From Flavobacterium sp. (GTDB taxonomy: Bacteria > Bacteroidota > Bacteroidia > Flavobacteriales > Flavobacteriaceae), in contig JANJWE010000182.1 of NCBI GenBank assembly GCA_024709705.1, positions 1-9,619 on the forward strand: DNA of 9,619 nucleotides. The letters run 5' to 3'. The notes beneath the pieces are model-generated. The model was not told the DNA's origin, searched no databases, and saw nothing but the letters and a program-made list of their open reading frames with translations. The translations under genes were made by a program, and so were the position numbers. Below, in pieces: positions 1 to 5,573 of the stretch (position 1 is its first letter; each line of letters starts with the position of its first letter).

Positions 1-267
1 AAAAAAATTCAATCGCAATTTCCGGATATGCCCTTCTATAAAATTTCTGATACTGAAGTTAAAGTTCCAGCGGGCTGGCTTATAGAAACGGCAGGTTTTA
101 AAGGTAAAAAATTTGGAGACGCCGGAATTCATTCCAAACAAGCCTTGGTATTAGTGAATTATGGAAATGCAACCGGAAATGAAATTTGGGAGCTTTCCAA
201 ACATATTCAACAAACCATTTGGGATAAATTTGGCCTAAAAATAGAAGCCGAGGTAAACATCATCTAG
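1..267 (+). CDS. murB: UDP-N-acetylenolpyruvoylglucosamine reductase (MurB), C-terminal part
   Basis: This is the last 88 codons of MurB; the reading frame is open from the first base, so the start lies outside the window. MurB is a cytoplasmic FAD enzyme that uses NADPH to reduce UDP-GlcNAc-enolpyruvate to UDP-N-acetylmuramate, a committed step of peptidoglycan synthesis. The visible part matches the MurB C-terminal domain: the stretch VPAGWLIETAGFKGKKFG, then AGIHSKQALVLVN, which aligns well with E. coli AAVHRQQALVLIN, and an ending in EAEVNII comparable to E. coli EPEVRFI. The Glu of that Glu-Val pair (codon 250-252) corresponds to the family's catalytic acid. The FAD-binding half and the catalytic Ser are not in view. 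The end looks intact. Identification is confident. Confidence 0.93.
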   Translation, partial: KKIQSQFPDMPFYKISDTEVKVPAGWLIETAGFKGKKFGDAGIHSKQALVLVNYGNATGNEIWELSKHIQQTIWDKFGLKIEAEVNII

Positions 268-322
268 AAAAAGCAACTTGTATTTTGTTTTGAAAAATCA
301 AAATAAATCAACGGACATTTTG

Positions 323-330
323 TAACTTTG
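323..330 (+). promoter_or_regulatory. Candidate -7 promoter element (TAnnTTTG type)
   Basis: TAACTTTG is an exact match to the TAnnTTTG -7 consensus of Bacteroidota primary sigma factor promoters. It lies between the murB stop and the small membrane protein gene, 25 bases before the ATG at 356. I see no TTG at the usual 17-23 base distance upstream, so the -33 half is weak or absent. If real, it would drive the small protein, glycosyltransferase and sigma factor group. Confidence 0.45.
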
Positions 331-355
331 CACCATCAAAAAAAGATATTGAAAA

Positions 356-559
356 ATGAAATTGATTTTACTCACAATTGGACTTCTAGCGATTGCTTTT
401 GCAGGAATTGCCATAAAAATCTGGAGCAAAAAAAATGGTAAATTTTCGGGTACTTGTGCCAGCCAAAGTCCATTTTTAAACAAAGATGGAGAAAATTGTA
501 GCTTTTGCGGTAAAACACCCGAACAGATGAAAGATTGTTCAGAACCTTCACACTCCTAA
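356..559 (+). CDS. Small single-pass membrane protein with four cysteines
   Basis: This is a 67-residue protein of unknown function. Residues 3-22 form one hydrophobic helix. It is followed by a basic stretch (KIWSKKNGK), which by the positive-inside rule favours a cytoplasmic tail, although an uncleaved or cleaved export signal cannot be excluded. The tail holds four Cys at 34, 48, 51 and 61, including a CSFC pair followed by Gly, which resembles half of a zinc knuckle. From memory, similar short proteins annotated only as 'membrane or secreted protein' occur in flavobacteria; I cannot confirm this here. The start is a good ATG after an A-rich leader. The next gene begins 17 bases after the stop, so the two are probably co-transcribed. 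That it binds metal or forms disulfides is inference. Confidence 0.75.
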   Translation: MKLILLTIGLLAIAFAGIAIKIWSKKNGKFSGTCASQSPFLNKDGENCSFCGKTPEQMKDCSEPSHS

Positions 560-576
560 CAAGAGCTTCTCTACTC

Positions 577-1683
577 ATGCTAGACATTGTTTTGTACCTT
601 TTTATAGGAGTCGTTTTTATTCAATTGATTTATTATGTTTTGGTATTCGGCAAATTTTCGTTTGCTAAAAATGTGACAAATCAGCCCAAACGTATTCCAA
701 TTTCAGTAATCGTTTGTGCCAAAAATGAAGAAGAAAATGTAAAAAAATTTGTTCCTTTATTGCTGGAACAAAACTATCCGGATTTTGAGGTCGTACTCAT
801 TGACGACTCTTCCTCAGACAATACATTGGAAATCTTTGAAGAATTTGAAAAAAAGTACAGCAATATCAAATTGGTTAAAGTAATCAATAACGAAGCCTTT
901 TGGGGTAACAAAAAATTTGCTCTGACTTTAGGAATCAAAGCAGCAAAAAACGAATACCTTTTGTTTACCGATGCCGATTGTTACCCAACTTCGCCCAATT
1001 GGATTAAGGAAATGTCTTCTCATTTTACCCTAAAAAAAACCATTATACTAGGTTATGGAGCCTATGAAAAAATCAACAATTCGTTTCTAAATAAATTGAT
1101 TCGTTTTGAAACAGCTCTTACGGCAACCCAGTTTTTAGGGTGGGCCAAAATAGGAAAACCTTATATGGGCGTAGGAAGAAACTTAGCCTACAAAAGAGAA
1201 GAATTTTTTAAAGTAAATGGCTTTATCGATCACATGAAACTTCGCTCAGGAGACGATGACTTATTTGTGAATCAAGCTGCTTCCTCAGAAAATACAACCG
1301 TTTGTTTTTCAAAAGAAAGTTTTACCTACTCCAAACCCAAAACATCTTTTAAAGATTGGTTCAATCAAAAAAGAAGACATGTTTCTACTGCTACCTATTA
1401 CAAAGCTTGGGATCGTTTTCAATTGGGGCTGTTTTTCATTTCACAACTTCTATTCTTGATTTTAGCAGTGGGTTTACTTTTACTGCAATACCAATGGATC
1501 CTTGTTGCTTCTTTAATTGCGTTTCGCTATTTGTTTGCTTGGATTTCTTTGGGCTATGCTGCCGGAAAACTAAACGAAAAAGATGTTGTAATTTGGTTCC
1601 CAATTCTAGAAATAAGTCTGATTGTTACACAACTGAATGTATTTTTTACTAACTTGTTTTCAAAACCTGTACATTGGAAATAA
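577..1683 (+). CDS. Membrane-associated family 2 glycosyltransferase
   Basis: This is a 368-residue GT-A fold glycosyltransferase that should transfer a sugar from a nucleotide-sugar at the inner membrane. An N-terminal helix (about residues 4-24) precedes the catalytic domain, which opens with PISVIVCAKNEEENV (41-55). Family signatures follow: DDSSSDNT (76-83), the metal-binding DAD motif (132-134), the GDDD cluster carrying the likely catalytic acid (225-228), and QKRRH (264-268) in place of the Q/RxxRW box of processive enzymes. Hydrophobic helices fill about 285-365. I chose ATG 577 because the frame opens further only to a TTG at 535 inside the preceding gene. The stop overlaps the start of the sigma factor gene. 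The acceptor is unknown; a surface polysaccharide or glycolipid is plausible. Family call is firm, function is not. Confidence 0.88.
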   Translation: MLDIVLYLFIGVVFIQLIYYVLVFGKFSFAKNVTNQPKRIPISVIVCAKNEEENVKKFVPLLLEQNYPDFEVVLIDDSSSDNTLEIFEEFEKKYSNIKLVKVINNEAFWGNKKFALTLGIKAAKNEYLLFTDADCYPTSPNWIKEMSSHFTLKKTIILGYGAYEKINNSFLNKLIRFETALTATQFLGWAKIGKPYMGVGRNLAYKREEFFKVNGFIDHMKLRSGDDDLFVNQAASSENTTVCFSKESFTYSKPKTSFKDWFNQKRRHVSTATYYKAWDRFQLGLFFISQLLFLILAVGLLLLQYQWILVASLIAFRYLFAWISLGYAAGKLNEKDVVIWFPILEISLIVTQLNVFFTNLFSKPVHWK

Positions 1684-2222
1684 AAAAAATTATAGACAAA
1701 GCAGTCGCCGGAGACCAAGGAGCCTTTACCACACTTTTGGACATGTATTGGAATGAAGTCTATGGTTTTATGCTGAAAAGAACCGAAAATGAAACCGATG
1801 CTGAAGATATTACCATAGAAACTTTTTCTAAAGCATTTGATAAATTGGGTCAGTACAATCCCGATTTTCAATTCAATACCTGGCTAATTGCTATAGCCAA
1901 AAACGTTCACATTGATATGTTACGCAAAAAGAAAGTTTCACTTTTTGTAGATATAACAGACGATGAAGATCATCAAGCCTACAAAGTAGCCGACACTTCT
2001 CCTTCTGCAGAAGACAAAATTATAATAGAGCAAAATTTAAAGCGATTATTAGAGTTCATTAAAGAACTCAAACCCCATTATCAGGAAGTCATTCAACTTC
2101 GCTACTTTCAAGAAATGAGCTACCAAGAAATTTCCGAACAACTGAATGAACCCCTTAGCAATGTAAAAGTCAAACTGTTGAGAGCTAAAAAACTATTGGC
2201 AGAAATCATCCTCAATAGATAA
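1674..2222 (+). CDS. ECF-type sigma-70 family RNA polymerase sigma factor
   Basis: This is a 182-residue sigma factor containing only regions 2 and 4, the layout of ECF (group 4) sigma factors. Region 2 covers about residues 17-87: DAEDITIETFSKAF (42-55) is the core-binding and 2.2 part, and FNTWLIAIAKNVHIDMLRKK (67-86) is the 2.3-2.4 part that melts and reads the -10 region. Region 4 covers about 120-182, with its helix-turn-helix at 148-170 (MSYQEISEQLNEPLSNVKVK) for -35 recognition. The start must be the TTG at 1674: the only later ATG (1743) would cut into region 2, and a stop lies just upstream in frame. This start overlaps the glycosyltransferase stop by ten bases, suggesting translational coupling. 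No recognisable anti-sigma gene follows. Its target genes are unknown. Confidence 0.92.
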   Translation: MEIKKIIDKAVAGDQGAFTTLLDMYWNEVYGFMLKRTENETDAEDITIETFSKAFDKLGQYNPDFQFNTWLIAIAKNVHIDMLRKKKVSLFVDITDDEDHQAYKVADTSPSAEDKIIIEQNLKRLLEFIKELKPHYQEVIQLRYFQEMSYQEISEQLNEPLSNVKVKLLRAKKLLAEIILNR

Positions 2223-2261
2223 TCCTTTTTTTGTTAGTTTTACAAAGCTAACCCTGGGATT

Positions 2262-3506
2262 ATGAAATTCTTTACCTTTTCTGAAAATACAAAAAAATTA
2301 CTCAGTCTTCCCGTTATAGTTGCGGCACTTGGCTATTTTGTAGACATCTATGATTTGCTATTATTTGGTATCGTTAGAGTTCCAAGTCTTATTGATTTGG
2401 GAATGGATGTGGATAAAGCCGGCACCTTGATTTTAAATTTCCAAATGGTTGGACTGCTATTAGGTGGCATACTTTGGGGTATATATGGCGATAAAAAAGG
2501 AAGACTCTCTGTACTTTTTGGTTCCATAATTGTCTATTCGTTAGCGAATATTGCCTGTGGCTTTTTACCCCAAATTCCGCTTTCAGATAAAGTTTGGGTA
2601 TATGCCATCCTTCGCTTCATAGCGGGGGTTGGTTTGGCGGGCGAATTGGGTGCAGGAATCACTTTGGTCGCCGAAAGTTTGCCCAAAGAATTAAGAGCTA
2701 AAGGAACTTCTATTGTAGCCGGATTTGGGCTATTGGGTGCGGTTGTTGCTCAACTCACTGTAGAATGGGCTGGTAGTTGGACCATAGCCTATTTTATTGG
2801 TGGCGGAATGGGATTGGCTCTTTTAGTTCTTAGAATAGGTGTTGTAGAAAGCGGATTATACCAAAACCTACAAAAAGAAAATGCTGTTGTAAAAGGCAAC
2901 TTTCTTCATTTTTTTACAAATAAAAAACGATTTATCAAATATCTCAAATGCATTGCAATAGGATTGCCAACTTGGTTTTGCATTGGAATATTAGCTGTAA
3001 TGGCCAATCAATTTGCCCCATTCTTAGGAATAGAATCTGTAAATCCCGGAAAAGCTATCATGTGGGCCTATATCGGAATTTCGATTGGTGACTTTGCCAG
3101 TGGCTTCATTTCCCATTTTCTAAAGTCAAGAAAAAAAGCTATTTTTTTTATGATGCTTTTCACTTTATTGGGTGTAATTTTACTTTTATACGGACCCACA
3201 AAAAACGAAAACATGTATTATTTTTATTGCACATGGCTCGGATTGGGAACAGGCTATTGGGCAATGTTTGTAACAGTAGCCGCAGAACAATTTGGAACCA
3301 ATATACGAAGTACAGCTACTACAACCGTTCCCAATATGGTTAGAGGCTTACTACCCCTAATGCTTATAGGATTTGATTTTTTGAAAGTAGATCTCGGTGT
3401 AATCATGGCGGCCAGTATTGTAGGTGTGTTAGCTTTTGGATTAGGTATGTATGCAACGCTAACTATTGAAGAAACACACGATAAAGATTTAGACTTTATA
3501 GATTGA
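2262..3506 (+). CDS. MFS transporter, metabolite:H+ symporter-like
   Basis: This is a 414-residue inner-membrane transporter with about 12 hydrophobic helices, the usual MFS size. Helix 1 contains [13 protein letters not shown] (24-36), whose paired acidic residues resemble the metabolite:H+ symporter group (ProP- and NanT-like). The loop between helices 2 and 3 has the MFS signature [11 protein letters not shown] with Asp at residue 77. The [15 protein letters not shown] segment matches the arginine/glycine/glutamate motif of helix 4 in the same group. This suggests proton-coupled uptake of a small organic solute, perhaps a carboxylate or sugar; the substrate cannot be read from the sequence. 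The gene starts 39 bases after the sigma factor stop on the same strand, so it may share its transcript. A weak -7-like TAGTTTTA lies at 2235-2242. No clear terminator follows. Confidence 0.87.
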   Translation: MKFFTFSENTKKLLSLPVIVAALGYFVDIYDLLLFGIVRVPSLIDLGMDVDKAGTLILNFQMVGLLLGGILWGIYGDKKGRLSVLFGSIIVYSLANIACGFLPQIPLSDKVWVYAILRFIAGVGLAGELGAGITLVAESLPKELRAKGTSIVAGFGLLGAVVAQLTVEWAGSWTIAYFIGGGMGLALLVLRIGVVESGLYQNLQKENAVVKGNFLHFFTNKKRFIKYLKCIAIGLPTWFCIGILAVMANQFAPFLGIESVNPGKAIMWAYIGISIGDFASGFISHFLKSRKKAIFFMMLFTLLGVILLLYGPTKNENMYYFYCTWLGLGTGYWAMFVTVAAEQFGTNIRSTATTTVPNMVRGLLPLMLIGFDFLKVDLGVIMAASIVGVLAFGLGMYATLTIEETHDKDLDFID

Positions 3507-3575
3507 CATTAAAATTCGAATCTATTTATCAATTCATACTTACCAAAGAATTAACAAAAAGAGATTTCTTTTTTC

Positions 3576-3583
3576 TATCTTTG
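3576..3583 (+). promoter_or_regulatory. Candidate lipA -7 promoter element (TAnnTTTG type)
   Basis: TATCTTTG matches the Bacteroidota -7 consensus TAnnTTTG exactly and ends 20 bases before the lipA ATG at 3604. It follows an AT-rich stretch after the MFS gene. No good TTG lies at the expected upstream distance. Transcription would begin at about 3588-3591, giving a very short leader and placing the in-frame GTG at 3583 outside the message. Confidence 0.5.
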
Positions 3584-3603
3584 TGTTTCAAAAAAAAGGC
3601 TCT

Positions 3604-4476
3604 ATGGAAACTGTTTTAGATAAAGCACAACCGTCGGTTGGTAAACCAAAATGGTTACGGGTAAAACTCCCAACCGGTCAAAAATATACCGAACTAAGAG
3701 GTCTGGTTGATAAATACAACTTAAACACAATATGTACCTCCGGAAGTTGTCCTAACATGGGAGAATGCTGGGGAGAAGGTACGGCTACTTTTATGATTCT
3801 GGGCAATATTTGTACACGCTCTTGTGGTTTTTGTGGTGTAAAAACCGGAAGACCTGAAACGGTAGATTGGGATGAGCCCGAAAAAGTTGCCCGATCTATC
3901 AAAATAATGAATATCAAACACGCGGTAATAACTAGTGTTGATAGAGATGATTTAAAAGATATGGGTTCTATTTTATGGCAAGAAACCATTTGGGCCATAC
4001 GAAGAATGAACCCTAATACAACTTTAGAAACTCTGATACCTGACTTTCAAGGTGTAGAAAAAAACATCGATCGAATAATAGAAGCCAATCCCGAAGTGGT
4101 ATCTCACAATATGGAAACAGTGCGTCGTTTGACTCGTGAAGTTCGCATTCAAGCCAAATACGATAGAAGTTTAGAGGTATTAAAATACCTTAAAGAAAAA
4201 GGGATTCGCAGAACAAAATCGGGAATCATGCTAGGTCTTGGAGAGACAGAGGACGAAGTAATTCAAACCATGAAAGATCTTAGATCGGTTAATGTTGACA
4301 TTGTTACAATTGGTCAATACCTACAACCCAGTAAAAAACACTTACCTGTAAAAGAGTTTATAACACCGGAGCAATTTAAAAAGTATGAAGAGATTGGCAA
4401 AGAATTAGGCTTTCGCCATGTAGAGAGCGGAGCATTGGTTCGCTCATCATATCATGCTCAAAAACATATATTGTAA
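3604..4476 (+). CDS. lipA: Lipoyl synthase (LipA)
   Basis: This 290-residue radical SAM enzyme inserts two sulfur atoms into octanoyl groups on the lipoyl domains of 2-oxoacid dehydrogenases and the glycine cleavage H protein. All cluster ligands are present. The auxiliary 4Fe-4S motif [12 protein letters not shown] (Cys 44, 49, 55) is CX4CX5C. The radical SAM motif CTRSCGFC (Cys 70, 74, 77) is CX3CX2C. The C-terminal RSSYHA (280-285) carries the Ser that ligates the auxiliary, sacrificed cluster. Length is normal for the family. ATG 3604 is chosen over an in-frame GTG at 3583, because that GTG is part of the -7 promoter element and the ATG gives a typical N-terminus ([19 protein letters not shown]). 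No lipB or lplA is visible nearby. Identification is very confident. Confidence 0.98.
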   Translation: METVLDKAQPSVGKPKWLRVKLPTGQKYTELRGLVDKYNLNTICTSGSCPNMGECWGEGTATFMILGNICTRSCGFCGVKTGRPETVDWDEPEKVARSIKIMNIKHAVITSVDRDDLKDMGSILWQETIWAIRRMNPNTTLETLIPDFQGVEKNIDRIIEANPEVVSHNMETVRRLTREVRIQAKYDRSLEVLKYLKEKGIRRTKSGIMLGLGETEDEVIQTMKDLRSVNVDIVTIGQYLQPSKKHLPVKEFITPEQFKKYEEIGKELGFRHVESGALVRSSYHAQKHIL

Positions 4477-4484
4477 CTCCTAAC

Positions 4485-4528
4485 TTTCAAGTTTCAGGGA
4501 TACAATCTATTAATCCTGAAACTTGAAA
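4485..4528 (+). terminator. Long hairpin between lipA and gap, possible terminator
   Basis: Bases 4485-4501 and 4513-4528 are inverted copies forming a 16-bp stem with one bulged G and an 11-base loop. It begins eight bases after the lipA stop and ends 17 bases before the GAPDH start. No clean T run follows, only TTTGAATTTTACT, so it could be a terminator, an mRNA 3'-end stabiliser or a leader structure for GAPDH. The hairpin is seen directly; its role is inferred. Confidence 0.55.
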
Positions 4529-4545
4529 TTTGAATTTTACTCAAC

Positions 4546-5544
4546 TTGAAAAAAAAAACGACTATAGCCATTAACGGTTTTGGAAGAATTGGAAGAAATC
4601 TTTTTCGATTACTTCTCAATCATCCTACTATTGAAGTCATCGCAATAAACGATATTGCTGATACTCAGACTATGGCTCACTTACTCAAATACGATAGTAT
4701 TCACGGTGTTTTACCCCAAACCGTTTCATTTAATGAAGATGCTTTAATTGTAAATGGAAAAGCTTTTGCTTACAGCAGAAAAAAGCATCCAACAGATCTC
4801 AATTGGCAGGGAGTAGACTTTGTTGTGGAAAGTACCGGAAAGTTTAAAACTTACGAACAAGCCTATTTACATATTCAAGCGGGTGCCCAAAAAGTAATTC
4901 TTTCTGCTCCACCCGAAGATGATCAAATTAAAACCATTGTTTTAGGTGTTAATGAGACGATTTTAGACGGTTCGGAATTAATTGTTTCCAACGCCAGTTG
5001 TACCACAAACAATGCGGCACCCATGATAAAAATTATCGATGAGCTTTGTGGTATTAAGCAAGCCTATATAACAACGGTTCATTCCTACACAACCGATCAA
5101 AGTTTACACGACCAACCTCACAAAGATTTAAGAAGGGCTCGTGGAGCTTCTCAATCTATTGTTCCCACCACAACCGGTGCTGCAAAAGCCTTAACTAAAA
5201 TATTCCCTAAACTGGAAGGAAAATTAGGTGGAAGTGGCATTAGAGTTCCCGTACCTGATGGTTCGTTGACAGATATTACGTGTTATGTGGGAAAAGAAGT
5301 TACCATTGAGGCTATTAATCAAGCCTTTCAAAAAGCCGCACAAGAAGAACTTAAAGGAATTCTTGATTTTACAACAGACCCTATTGTATCTGTAGATATT
5401 ATAGGCAACCAACACTCTTGTTTGTTTGATGCACAACTTACTTCTGTAATTGATAAAATGGTGAAAGTTGTGGGTTGGTATGACAATGAAATAGGATATT
5501 CCTCACGAATTATCGACTTAATTGGGTATATTTCAAATAAATAG
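4546..5544 (+). CDS. gap: Glyceraldehyde-3-phosphate dehydrogenase, type I
   Basis: This 332-residue enzyme catalyses phosphorylating oxidation of glyceraldehyde-3-phosphate to 1,3-bisphosphoglycerate in glycolysis, reversibly. The Rossmann motif INGFGRIGR (9-17) is followed by INDIAD (34-39); Asp36 at the end of strand 2 indicates NAD over NADP. The catalytic Cys152 lies in SNASCTTNNAAP and the base His179 in TTVHSYTTDQ. The phosphate-site segment HKDLRRARGASQSIVPTTTG and C-terminal WYDNEIGYSSR are typical. The start must be TTG 4546, as the Rossmann motif begins five codons later and a stop lies just upstream in frame. One oddity is Asn156, where most family members have a second Cys (CTTNC). 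Flavobacteria may carry more than one GAPDH, so whether this is the main glycolytic copy is unknown. It lies 69 bases after lipA. Confidence 0.95.
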   Translation: MKKKTTIAINGFGRIGRNLFRLLLNHPTIEVIAINDIADTQTMAHLLKYDSIHGVLPQTVSFNEDALIVNGKAFAYSRKKHPTDLNWQGVDFVVESTGKFKTYEQAYLHIQAGAQKVILSAPPEDDQIKTIVLGVNETILDGSELIVSNASCTTNNAAPMIKIIDELCGIKQAYITTVHSYTTDQSLHDQPHKDLRRARGASQSIVPTTTGAAKALTKIFPKLEGKLGGSGIRVPVPDGSLTDITCYVGKEVTIEAINQAFQKAAQEELKGILDFTTDPIVSVDIIGNQHSCLFDAQLTSVIDKMVKVVGWYDNEIGYSSRIIDLIGYISNK

Positions 5545-5553
5545 CTAAATTTA
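5522..5553 (+). promoter_or_regulatory. Weak candidate promoter before the hybrid kinase gene
   Basis: A TTG at 5522-5524 is followed after 21 bases by TAAATTTA (5546-5553), which matches TAnnTTTG except for the last base. The -7-like element ends 20 bases before the ATG at 5574, the same distance as at lipA. It falls inside a perfect 12-base palindrome (5544-5555, GCTAAATTTAGC) and the -33-like part lies within the end of gap. In AT-rich DNA this could be chance. Confidence 0.28.
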
Positions 5554-5573
5554 GCCCTCAAATTAACCATTTT

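Noticed and set aside
281..305. AT-rich inverted repeat (TATTTTG / CAAAATA) after murB as a terminator
   Set aside because: The stem is 6-7 bp with almost no G:C pairs and no defined T tract; such repeats arise by chance in this base composition.
535..576. Longer glycosyltransferase reading frame starting at TTG 535
   Set aside because: It would overlap the small membrane protein gene, and the ATG at 577 places the N-terminal helix normally.
1356..1652. 98-codon open frame inside the glycosyltransferase gene
   Set aside because: It is a plus-one frame shadow of the membrane-helix region, without protein-like features of its own.
2243..2250. Exact reverse-strand TAnnTTTG element (TAGCTTTG) upstream of the MFS gene
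   Set aside because: It would point back into the sigma factor gene and no minus-strand gene is present there; one match to a loose consensus is expected by chance.
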